Source: Crotophaga sulcirostris | Lineage: Eukaryota; Chordata; Aves; Cuculiformes; Crotophagidae | NCBI GenBank assembly: GCA_013397455.1 | Contig: VYZB01000191.1 | Span: 770,724 to 834,723, forward strand | DNA: 64,000 nucleotides | Direction: 5' to 3' | In this document: in pieces, positions 40,601-48,891 of the stretch | Numbering within the stretch: position 1 is the stretch's first letter | How the letters are laid out: the number at the start of each line of letters is the position of its first letter | Notes under the pieces: generated by a model | The model's input: the letters and a program-made list of their open reading frames with translations, nothing else | The model's database searches: none | What the model was told of the DNA's origin: nothing | Made by a program: the position numbers and the translations under genes

Positions 40601-42736
40601 ACAAATTCATTGCCTTCTCCAGTACATGAGGTCCAGAGTTAAAATAATTGTTTGTTCTTAGTATGAACAGATTAATTTGTGCTTTTAACGTCTAGATGTA
40701 TAAGTAGTAATTGCACTGTAGGTCAATGAAATACTGCAGTCATTTGTCTTGGTCACTACTGTGGGTCCCACAGCAATATCATTAAAAGTGATCTGAACCT
40801 TCTTGCACCTGAGACCTGCCTTCATCAGGATGATGTCAGGATGCCTTTTTCATTTTTCTTGTTAGTGATGTATGTAAGCTATTGGGAAACAAATGGCAGC
40901 CTAGTGCAAAGCCAGCACAATGTGATAGTGTGTGTTGCCAAAGACCGGAACATCATCAGGTAGTGTGTATGACCTAAATGATGCAGTGAGAGATGTGCAA
41001 CAAGTGCCAGCGTACTGTGAGTTGTTAAATCTGTCCTTCTGGTGTAGGCTGCTATTGAAACAAGAAGATAGAAATTGCAAGAGAATTTTAACAGGCAGAT
41101 GGAGGAGGCCTGGGAGAAAGGAAACAGTGAGCCCTGAAAATTGATTTAAGCTTTCAGTTGCCAAGAGGCAGAAGAAGAAACTCTGAAATTTTCAGGGTTC
41201 AGATAAGCTACTTGGGCCATAAGTGTGCTTGCCTATGTGTGTGTGCATAAGTACATACATTCTTATATACTCTTTTAAAATGTGTAGATTCTGTAGCTTA
41301 TTCAGTGATTTAATGTGGAAACTCCATCTAAGGAAGTGTGTGAGGGAGTGCACGTGATTATTCCAAAGAGAGAAGAATAGTTGCCCAAATGTGAGTGCCA
41401 GCAAGCTGGGCAGAGTGGATGGAGCTGGCAGAAGATGTGTTTACCAGAGCAGTCCACATTTGAGGCATTAATAACTGGCAGAGAAGGATGGAACAACTCC
41501 TCCCAGTCACCACCTCCTCAGCTTTCCGCCCTTGGCTCAACCGTGTTCTCTCCTGAGCAGTCCCTCAAGAGGATTTTTCTGAAGTGCTATGGAAAATTAA
41601 GAACATGTACATCACTAATAGCACACTGTGTTTATGCATCAAAGCTAATGTGGCTGGTGATGACCTTGGGCTCAAAGTTAGATTTTCGTCTTAGGGAATG
41701 ATCAAATAATTGAATGTGGTCAAGTTTCAGCAGCTTGGCAAGTTAATTTAAAGGTTGAATCACCACTGCTGTTCATCTTTCAAGTTTAGGCGAATGCACT
41801 TCAGCTCACAGCGAGAGTAAGCTAGGAGTGCAGGCAAGGACAGTTAAAGCAGACCAGCTGGCTGTTGGCGACTTCTTCATTCTCAGAAGCTTGGTTTTCC
41901 TTGTACACTCAACAGACAACACAGGCCTTTCACGATATCTGGAGCAGTTTAATTTTTTCTGGGCCTCCCTTCTTTCTGTCTGTCCATGCATTTACCATGT
42001 AAAGGATGTTGCAGATGCTGTCTGTATTTCTGAGTGCATTTGGCAGGGTCAGTGTTGAATTCATGGGAAATTGTTGAGCTGCTTGATCACTTGCTGAATA
42101 AGCCTTGCTTATAGCTTAGTCTGTACTGGTGGGACACTGCACTGCGAGACTCATTTGATTTGACTCAACTGGTTAAAGGGGCTCAGGCTGGAAGTACAAT
42201 ACAAAGCTTCTTGAGAAATGCGGTTTAGTCCATCTGCAGAATCATCACATTTTCTTTCTTCTGTGGCCATGATCCTCACTGAATGTTCTCTGGAGTAGTG
42301 GTTGTGTAATGATTTTAGGTACTGCTGCCCCTCCCTAAGACTGCTGGATGCTATATGAAGAGAAGGTAGATTGATATTAGTTACACACCAAAGCGATGTT
42401 TTGAGGTGTCTTGTTAAACCTTAGGGATGGAAGTACTATAAATGGAAGAAGTGATCCAAATCCAGTGAACTGGTTGGTTGGAAATTGGTTTTGTAACTTT
42501 ATGAGGCTTTGGGTGAGGGGGAACTCTGCTGTGATTTGTGATAACTGCATAGAGAACTGTTCACTGAAAAGAGGAATAGGTTAAGAGCCAGGAACAAACC
42601 CAGACTAATGATGTTGCACTGTGTTTTTGTTTTAGGCTTTCCTGACAAAGTAACAATAAAGCAATGCTACCGTCTTCTGGGAAACAGTCTCAATGTACAC
42701 GTGGTGGCAAAACTGATCTCCATTCTGCTTGGATAA
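13488..42736 (+). CDS. TRDMT1: tRNA (cytosine-5-)-methyltransferase TRDMT1 (DNMT2), 11 exons, complete
   Basis: TRDMT1 uses S-adenosylmethionine to methylate C38 in the anticodon loop of tRNA-Asp and some other tRNAs. Coding exons: 13488-13551, 22491-22600, 24287-24363, 25781-25852, 29616-29681, 31201-31270, 32186-32269, 32698-33062, 37089-37146, 38157-38286, 42636-42736. All introns are GT-AG and phases join without a break, giving 1,197 nt, 398 residues plus stop (human 391). Visible motifs: SAM-binding LELYSGVGG (residues 7-15), catalytic SPPCQPFT with Cys79, LLLENVKGF with Glu119, NSRLRYF with Arg160 and Arg162, the DNMT2-specific CFT (299-301), and [13 protein letters not shown] (378-390). 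The catalytic numbering equals the human enzyme. The extra length lies in exon 8 before CFT. The start is the ATG in the CpG island giving [12 protein letters not shown], with G at +4. Intron 1 (8.9 kb) is the longest. Confidence 0.97.
13690..14225 (-). mobile_element. CR1 LINE fragment, antisense, in TRDMT1 intron 1
   Basis: The reverse complement matches CR1 block by block with the copy at 12,482-13,186. Shared blocks include the GTCCAGTTCTGGAAT block, TTGGAGCAGGTCCAGAGGAG, TTTAAATTGGAAGGGGGAAG and GCCCTGGCACAGGTTGCCCA. Its 3' end is at about 13,690, where the + strand reads CACAGAACGATAGAATGGTT, the complement of the CR1 terminal block. It is 5'-truncated near 14,225. It sits only about 140 bp inside intron 1, so the pre-mRNA carries CR1 antisense sequence. 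Confidence 0.92.
18095..18112. repeat. Short TG microsatellite
   Basis: An uninterrupted run of about eight or nine TG units in TRDMT1 intron 1. It is short enough to be only weakly variable. No function is implied. Confidence 0.8.
22491..22600 (+). CDS. TRDMT1: TRDMT1 coding exon 2 (residues 22-58)
   Basis: Encodes the segment containing [20 protein letters not shown], equivalent to motif II and its acidic SAM-ribose contact in the family, ending AKTIE. The acceptor AATTTTAG and donor GTAAGT are strong. It enters in phase 1 and leaves in phase 0. Confidence 0.96.
24287..24363 (+). CDS. TRDMT1: TRDMT1 coding exon 3 (catalytic PPCQ, residues 59-84)
   Basis: Encodes [19 protein letters not shown], with the catalytic Cys79 in motif IV and the conserved PCQ context shared with DNA cytosine-5 methyltransferases. 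The acceptor is TTATTCAG. The donor GTAGAT is sub-optimal. It exits in phase 2, splitting Arg84. Confidence 0.97.
25781..25852 (+). CDS. TRDMT1: TRDMT1 coding exon 4 (residues 84-108)
   Basis: Encodes [20 protein letters not shown] and then DILP. This aligns with human residues that follow the catalytic loop and form the helix before motif VI. The acceptor is TTTCTTAG and the donor GTATAA. It enters and leaves in phase 2. Confidence 0.95.
25853..29615 (+). other. TRDMT1 intron 4 (3.8 kb)
   Basis: A phase 2 intron. It contains a CR1 3' end at about 26,453-26,570. Scattered open frames at 26,300-28,470 have no family similarity and no splice context. Confidence 0.85.
26453..26570 (+). mobile_element. 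CR1 LINE 3' end fragment in TRDMT1 intron 4
   Basis: The CR1 terminal block TATAGGTTGGACTTGATGAT is followed by a caaaggtcc-type block and an octamer tail reading ATACTGTG twice. It is a short, strongly 5'-truncated copy in sense orientation. The tail variant and the upstream gttagtgtt block match the copy at 1-158, so both probably come from the same CR1 subfamily. Confidence 0.85.
29616..29681 (+). CDS. TRDMT1: TRDMT1 coding exon 5 (ENV motif, residues 108-130)
   Basis: Encodes [20 protein letters not shown] with motif VI (ENV), whose Glu119 contacts the target cytosine in this enzyme class. The acceptor is CTCTTATAG after a T-rich tract and the donor is GTAAAG. Both ends are in phase 2. 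Confidence 0.96.
31201..31270 (+). CDS. TRDMT1: TRDMT1 coding exon 6 (residues 130-153)
   Basis: Encodes [18 protein letters not shown] and then LLSPTC, matching the strand and helix between motifs VI and VIII. The acceptor is CACTGCCAG and the donor GTGAGT. It leaves in phase 0. Residue 153 is Cys where I recall Ser in the human protein. Confidence 0.95.
32186..32269 (+). CDS. TRDMT1: TRDMT1 coding exon 7 (residues 154-181)
   Basis: Encodes [19 protein letters not shown] and then PFSFQAPGQ. Arg160 and Arg162 belong to motif VIII and are catalytic-site residues in human DNMT2. The acceptor is TTGCTTACAG and the donor GTGAGT. It is phase 0 at both ends. Confidence 0.96.
32698..33062 (+). CDS. 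TRDMT1: TRDMT1 coding exon 8 (target-recognition region, residues 182-303)
   Basis: The largest coding exon. Its first half is an acidic, poorly conserved stretch (for example [20 protein letters not shown]). The second half is conserved: [62 protein letters not shown] at 299-301 is the DNMT2-specific motif. Counting against the human numbering of CFT (292-294), this protein has about seven extra residues before it, in the variable part. The acceptor is TTTTTTCTTAG and the donor GTAAGT. Confidence 0.96.
33063..37088 (+). other. TRDMT1 intron 8 (4.0 kb)
   Basis: A phase 2 intron holding the 11-bp polypyrimidine minisatellite at 36,463-36,560, about 530 bp upstream of exon 9. The open frames elsewhere in it are chance, and nothing else is recognised. 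Confidence 0.85.
36463..36560. repeat. 11-bp polypyrimidine minisatellite (TTCTTCTCTCC)n
   Basis: Eight perfect copies of TTCTTCTCTCC plus a ninth copy that lacks its last base, counted directly from the sequence. The + (pre-mRNA) strand is pure pyrimidine and the opposite strand pure purine. The unit is not a multiple of three, so long Glu/Arg/Lys-rich frames on the minus strand are artefacts of the repeat. Perfect unit identity suggests a recent expansion or ongoing length variation. Confidence 0.95.
37089..37146 (+). CDS. TRDMT1: TRDMT1 coding exon 9 (residues 303-322)
   Basis: Encodes [20 protein letters not shown], directly following the CFT motif and matching the human segment almost residue for residue. 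The acceptor is TTTTGTTAAG (a less common AAG) and the donor GTAAGA. It leaves in phase 0. Confidence 0.95.
38157..38286 (+). CDS. TRDMT1: TRDMT1 coding exon 10 (residues 323-366)
   Basis: Encodes [19 protein letters not shown] followed by [20 protein letters not shown]. This is the motif IX region ([10 protein letters not shown]), which packs the C-terminal helix against the catalytic core. The acceptor is TTATTCATAG and the donor GTATGT. It leaves in phase 1. Confidence 0.96.
38287..42635 (+). other. TRDMT1 intron 10 (4.3 kb)
   Basis: A phase 1 intron. It contains several unrelated short open frames, and I see no recognisable repeat family or RNA gene. The acceptor TTTTTGTTTTAG is strong. 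Confidence 0.8.
42636..42736 (+). CDS. TRDMT1: TRDMT1 coding exon 11 with stop (residues 366-398)
   Basis: Encodes the C-terminus with motif [17 protein letters not shown], and ends LISILLG followed by TAA at 42,734-42,736. Residue 376 is Cys in KQCYRLLG, where the human protein has Arg. The exon carries an internal AATAAA at 42,655-42,660 within the codons for Thr-Ile-Lys. Confidence 0.96.
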
Positions 42737-43345
42737 TTTAGAACCAGAATCTGTTGAATACAGACTGGTGACAAAATACTTCTGACTTTGAAGAGATAGC
42801 TGATGGCAACTGAACAAAAATCATAGCTTACCAAAATATCTGTCCAGACATTTTGCTGAACAGTTTGAATATATTTTTAATACCTTGCTTTGTGGTGAAT
42901 TTGTACTGTAGAAGGGTTTTATTTAAATGGAAGTTTCCAGGACGCTTTAGTTTGAAAAATGTACGTATTCCTCAATGAAAATGGATAAGACTCTTATCAT
43001 CAAACCATCTTCTCAGTACAGTATAAAAAGGATGTAATTATCAAAGCTGTTTTAATTAAGTGCAGAGACCAAGTTTTACATGTAAAATGTCCTCATCTGT
43101 AAATATCAGTGATCCATTCTTAAAAGATGTATTGTATATATGATCTGAAATGTTGATGTGTTGTTTGTAGCTAATGAAACTATTATATTCAGTGTTTTGT
43201 ATACAATTTTTAAGAAGACACACAGTCATCCCGACTTTATGATTGCCTAATCCTTTCTAAAAACTTGTAGGTTTCTGGAACCCAGCTGTATCTGTCTGGA
43301 ATGATTTGTTTAGGTGCAACTGAATAAAAATATTTCAAGATTTCA
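42737..43345 (+). terminator. TRDMT1: TRDMT1 3' UTR and poly(A) site
   Basis: About 600 bp of AT-rich 3' UTR follow the stop codon. A canonical AATAAA lies at 43,323-43,328, with TGTTTCTGTT-type T/G-rich sequence some 40 bases further on, the expected downstream element. The cleavage position near 43,345 is inferred from these signals. Confidence 0.75.
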
Positions 43346-45654
43346 CAACTCTGACAATAGTTTGCCTGTTTCTGTTCTCACTTAAGTTATTCAGGGTAAG
43401 GTCATTGCTCTTTACCAAAGACTGACACATGAAAGACACAAGATGGTTTAAAAGCTCCATGTCTGAGTTCCTATGGCATAAGGACTGGAGAGAAATTATA
43501 TGGGCTGCTTCTGAAGATTTGTTTGCAAAACCAGGGTTAGGAGTGTACCTTGGGATGAGACGATGGCATATGGCCATCCAGAGTGCCATGGTCACACACT
43601 GTCTTGCTGAGCTGGACTGAATGCTTTTCTAAACATCAAGTCTTGTGAGTTTATTTAAAGCCTTCTGAAGAAGTATGTATTCTGGTTGTTATTTTTCCTT
43701 ACAGGTAGTATTGCATTGCTATCTAGAGAAAAAAAACAGCTTGAGGGAGAAAAAGGCAAGATGGTATTTAGTAAGCACCCATTAGGGAGCTGGTGTGTCA
43801 CAAAACGGAGGGATTTCTCAGGTTGCTTGTGCTTCCTGTGCACCAAAGCAGTGAGTTGTCAGAACCACCAATCCTGAAAAAGACTGGTTTGGGTTTTTTT
43901 GTATGTGTTTTCTATGGGGTGACACAGGAACAGTCATGGTGCATTATATCTAGGCTTGAAAATGCAGGAGGAACTACAGACTACTGCAGAGAATAGAGCT
44001 GCTGTGGAGATACTGCAACTGGTCTCATCTGCCATAGTCCTGAAAGACAAAATAAGCTTGGTATCGTTATATTGTGCCATACTTTATCTTGTACTAATAG
44101 GAAGGATAATAGGAAGATCTGTTGCTATCTAAGAGGATACAAACATTGAAATGAAAACAAAGGAGATCAATTTTATATAGAAATTGGGCCTTCCTTCTGC
44201 TAAACCAAGTAAATAATATTTTCATTTTGCTTGACTATAATAATATTTGATGGAATGTTACGATTAACAACTAGTTTTCTATTCCTTAATTTGTAAAATA
44301 TGTTTTAATGATTTATTTGTGACTCATAAGCAAGCATTATTAAAAGTGTAAGTGAAAAGTTACCTAGCTGCATCTAAAACTGGTACAGTAATACAGTCCG
44401 TTACACGTTCACTGTGAATTTTAATTCAATGCATTGTGAAGACAGAAAACTCTTTGCTAATGAGAACTGTTTCTGAAGGAGATATTTCAAAAGAACACAT
44501 TTCAGAGTTGTAAGTATATCTTTGTGTGTTTTACCTCTGCTAACCCTGTAAAACCAGTGCTGCTAAATCGAGTGATTGCTTCTTATCCCATCTGTTTATC
44601 ACTGGTAGACTCGTTTACTGAGCTCTGTTGGGTTGCACCTGCTTGACCTCACTTGATCACCTTGCTTCCTTTTTCCGAGCATTCTCCTAATCGTAAGTGT
44701 TTTACAGCCTACACCAGTGTTGCGCTTTACGCCTTCAGCTTAAGGATTTTCACAGCAATGAAACATGATTACAAAAGCAGCCAAAGGGTAAATGGATGAA
44801 GTATGGAAGGCAGCTCTGGAAATGGATAGAGATTTCCAGAATCTGATTTTTGGTTTTGTACCTCACTTATTCTGCACATCGCAAATATATCTCATTAGCT
44901 AAGATGATGTTGCATTCCCTCAAACTTGAGAAGCTCCACTGAGGAAAATGATGTCATATTTGGTGGTGGTGTACTTTTGCAGTCATTTTTGAAGCTTGCA
45001 GGTTCCCTTCCAAAATGTATTACTTCCATAAGCTTTTTTTAATCTGAGGAAATCCAGGGATTCCCTATACTCATGAAGAAACCTGTGTAGCAGTGAAGTT
45101 ACTAAAATACCATGTGTTCAATGCAGTAGGTCTGAATATTTTTTGAATCATGAACTCAACATTTCCTGGTGGAGGTGCATCCTTCCATGCAGTGAATGTA
45201 AGGTTCCTTCCCACGGGCTTTTTTATCTCACTTTTGCTGACCCTCTGAGGAGGAGTACAAGGACAATCAGGGATCCGTGTATTACAGGCTGGAAAAACAT
45301 TAGTATGTGATAACACTAGCATCTCTCTTAAACTTTGTCATTTGTTCTAAAGAGTCATCTCAATATTGAGTCACCTCAAATCTGAACAGGTCCAATGCTT
45401 TAATGGCTGTACAGTTCTATTCTAGTAGTTATTGCATTTCTAAAATAAATAGAAAATTTAGCAAGTATTTGTTACGCCTCAAGGATGATCCGTTAATTCT
45501 CAGCTCACCCTTTGATTTCTCTGTTCTGTTTTCTTTCTATTCATACTAAAGTTTCACACAATGTTGGCTTGTTGTATAAGTAATAAATTATATTTCTTTT
45601 CCTTAGCATTTTAATATATTTTGGCTCTTAGATATTTGAAACCACTTACGTGCT
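43346..45654. other. Intergenic, TRDMT1 to solo LTR, nothing recognised
   Basis: AT-rich sequence with only short chance frames. I see no splice-flanked exon, repeat family or RNA gene. Confidence 0.6.
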
Positions 45655-46250
45655 TGTTATGGTTAAAGCCCAGCCAGCAACTGAGCACTACCCAGCCTCT
45701 TGCTCACTCTGCCCCAGTGGGATGGAGGAGAGAATTCAGAAGAGTAAGAGTGAGGAAACTCATGGATTGAAATAAAGGCAGTTTAATAGGTAAAGCAAAA
45801 GCCATGCACACAAGCAAAGCAAAATAAGGAATTCATTCACTGCTTCCCATCAGCAGGCAGGTGTTCAGCCATCGCCAGGAATACGGGACTCCATCACATG
45901 TAGGCATTACTTGGGAAGACAAATGCCATCACTCTGGAAGTCCCCCATTTCCTTCTTCTTCTCCCAGCTTTATATGCTGAACATGACATCATATGGTGTG
46001 GGATATCCCTTTGGTCACTTGGCATCAGTTGTCCCACCTGTGTCCCCTCCCAGCTTCATGTGCACCCCCAGCCTCCTGGCTGGTGGGGTGGTGTGAGGAG
46101 CAGAAAGGGCCTTGACTCTGTGTAAGCACTGCTCAGCAGTAACTAAAACATTCCTGTATTATCAACACTGTTTTCAGCACAAATTCAAAACATAACCCCA
46201 TACCAGCTACTATGAAGAAAACTAACTCTGTCCCAACCAAAACAAGCACA
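45655..46250 (-). mobile_element. Solo endogenous retrovirus LTR (ERVL-like)
   Basis: A 596-bp unit bounded by TG...CA and flanked by a perfect 5-bp direct repeat, GTGCT at 45,650-45,654 and GTGCT at 46,251-46,255. Read on the minus strand it starts TGTGCTTGTTTTGG and ends TTTAACCATAACA. On that strand it has a TATAAA box (plus-strand TTTATA at 45,969-45,974) and an ATTAAA poly(A) signal downstream (plus-strand TTTAAT at 45,782-45,787), giving the order promoter then poly(A), as in an LTR. There is no gag, pol or env sequence beside it, so it is a solo LTR left by recombination. A 5-bp duplication is typical of ERVL-class elements, so the class is inferred. Confidence 0.88.
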
Positions 46251-47395
46251 GTGCTCAGTGTATTTTTTTTTCCTGTATGGTGTTTAAAGAATATGCTGTA
46301 TTAGTAAGGATTTGGAGGAGACAAAGTAATAATTGCTTAAAACACTATGCTTTTCTGGGCAGTCTTATATAAATAATGTATAAAGCAGAAATAGTCAAAG
46401 GAATATCTGAGGAAATATAACGTGAAAGTATAAGAAACTAGGCAAAGTGTCCAAAAATAAATTCCAGTAATCTTTTTCCTTTTGCCTGTGCAAACGTGAG
46501 TATTGAAGTGTTGCAACCTCAAAAGGGGAAGTTTATGATTGTTTAGTAACAACTTCTTTGAACAGGTAACTAGTATTCACGACACTAGGGAAAATGAAGT
46601 ATTGAGAAGTGATAGTACATTGATTTAAATGTTGTAAAGAGCATAAGGAGATTTGTGTTATTTTTATCTTCAGTTGATTATGATATTAGGGGAATTTATG
46701 TAACTATTCAAGAAAGTAAGTATGTGGCTTTAGATGACCAGCCAGCCATCTGTGAAGGCAAGACAACTGGGTTGTTCTGTTTGACTTTCCTCCACCTGGT
46801 CCTTTGGATGGTATGAAGAAGCATGGGCAAGGGATCTTTTGGTAAGAAAGAGCTGTGATGAAGCAAGGAGCAGAGGTGGAGGGGCTAAAACTGAGTGGAA
46901 TACACCACTCAGTGTATTAGTGAGAGAGGACTGTTAGAGGGTTTTTCAGGTGGCCATTCTGATTGGGTAGTCTTTGGTGGGATTCAGAAAACTACAACAA
47001 AGTCATCCCTAAAATCTCCTCCAGTAGGGAACCCCTCTGGTTTTAAACCCAGGAATACATCCTGAAATCCCAGCTTTGTTGTGAGCATTTGTCTGGTGCT
47101 TTTGTGTATGCACTGAGCTGCAGTAACACAAAACATTTTTAAATCACAGCCTGGCATCTGGAAGCAAAGCACATTGATGGTGCTAATGTATTTTCTCATA
47201 CCTAGTCAGTAATACATAGGTTTGATTAATTCAAATGTTTGCCCTGTATATATTTTAATCTCATTCTCTTTAAGTGCAATGTAAATATTACACTTAAAAT
47301 GGGATTCCACTCAGAATTAATATTTCTGAATGGCATTTTGACTGTATATTGATCTTGCTTACCATGTGGCATTACTCATTCATTGTACCTGTGTT
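46251..47395. other. Intergenic, between solo LTR and old CR1
   Basis: No gene seen. It contains the first copy of an unclassified duplicated segment at 46,750-46,840. Confidence 0.6.
46750..46840 (+). repeat. Unclassified dispersed repeat, copy 1
   Basis: About 90 bp that match 48,790-48,891 with modest divergence. The shared core includes TTTGACTTTCCTCCACCTGG, preceded in both by tgtgaagg...caactgggttg and followed by gaagcatg-gcaag. The two copies are in direct orientation 2.0 kb apart. I do not recognise the family. Confidence 0.75.
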
Positions 47396-47399
47396 GTAA

Positions 47400-47680
47400 G
47401 GTGAAGCATGGGGAAGAGTTCAGGAGGAGGCTGGACAAGTTCATGGAAGAGAAATTCTTTGAAAGTACTGAACAGGTAGACTTTTGGCTGATGAAGTTCC
47501 CAAGCTGCAACTACGTGGAAACCAAGAGAGTGCCTACGGGAGGTATTTTATATGCTTGCCCTTTTGTGTACCCTTAATTTCCCAGCTATCTGCTCTTGGT
47601 CACTGTTGGAGACAGGCTACTGACCTAGATGGATCTTTTTCTAACCCAGCATGACCACTGTCACTTCCTTATATTTGTAC
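47400..47680 (+). mobile_element. Old CR1-type LINE 3' end
   Basis: It carries the ancient amniote CR1 3' blocks: AGGCTGGACAAGTTCATGGA, GAAGTTCCCAAGCTGCAA, TGTTGGAGACAGGCTACTG, CTAGATGGATCTTTTTCTAA and CCCAGCATGACC. These differ from the young avian CR1 copies elsewhere in the window and show more substitutions, so this is a much older insertion. The open frame at 47,383-47,577 lies within it and is not a gene. Confidence 0.78.
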
Positions 47681-48789
47681 GGTGACAGAATGCCAATACT
47701 TGTAATCACAGCATCAATACAAAGCAAATGATTTATGGACTTTCCTCAGATCTGAGCCTCTTAATAAAGCCAACAGCACAGAATCTGAGGGAGGTTTTGC
47801 AGCCAGGTCCATTCATGGCTTTAGGGTTGTTAGTGGAGAAGGGTGACTATGCAAATGGAAGTCCCTAAAAATAACCCCAGTGTATGTTAAAGCAATTGGA
47901 ATGTGCTAAAAGGCCTGGAATAATCAATAGAAAAGAACAAAGCCAATGTAACTGACTGCAAACTTTTCATGAACCTAATTTCAAAAAAGAATGAAACAGA
48001 AAATAGGAAACATCAAAGTGGTTGGTGGTTTGTAAAAATACCATGTGTAGGAAGGAAAATAAGAAAGACGAACCAAAATATAAGTCTTTTAATGAAATTT
48101 TAAAAACTGCGATATAACTGCCTTCATTGTGATAAAGGAACCTACAGAGAATAAGGACAGTAGATCAATTCCAGCTGAAGTAGCCAACTAAATCAAAACT
48201 CATCTGTTATTTGCCATTAAAAACTGAAAACCTAGAATTCTCGGCCAGCTAGTTCAACTTCATCAGCAGGTAACTTATTAACTTCGTCAACAGAGTTGAG
48301 GGAGCAAAATCTTAAGCAGGTGTCAGAGGGCAGCATGCTGAGAAGTAAAAGAACTCCATCAGGAATGGCGTGGGAAACGGAGCTGCCTTGCAGGTGCTGC
48401 AGCCCCTGGGGAAGATGCTGCAGCCATAAAACTTTGCAGACACACATAAAGAGAAGGAAGCGATGATGGTGAGGGACAGAAAGGGGAATATTGTTTTTCA
48501 GTCACCTTGTTTGGTATAAACCATATGGTGATTGATCCTCCATCTAGGGCCTAACACCGGCTTAGTGGCTGGTTGTCTCAGAGCTGTAGGGACACATTAA
48601 AAGCGCTGAATTTGATACAGAGCGCTCTTTACTCCAACAATTTGCCTATTTGTACCGTGTAGGTAGCAGTGCTGTTTCTTGTGTTGTGTGTCACTTCTGA
48701 ACACTAGAGTATTATTACAAAAAAGAAAGATGAAAGAGAATCCAGGGAAGTGAAGACTGAAGAGACGTGACCACCTTTGAAGGGAAACT

Positions 48790-48891
48790 CTGTGAAGGAA
48801 AGGCAACTGGGTTGGTTGTTCTCTTTGACTTTCCTCCACCTGGTCCTTTTGGCAGTGGGAGGAAGCATGAGCAAGGTATCTTCACTTAAAT
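48790..48891 (+). repeat. Unclassified dispersed repeat, copy 2
   Basis: A direct-orientation partner of 46,750-46,840, with a small internal insertion (GTTG doubled in CTGGGTTGGTTGTT). The minus-strand open frames over it are chance. Confidence 0.75.
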
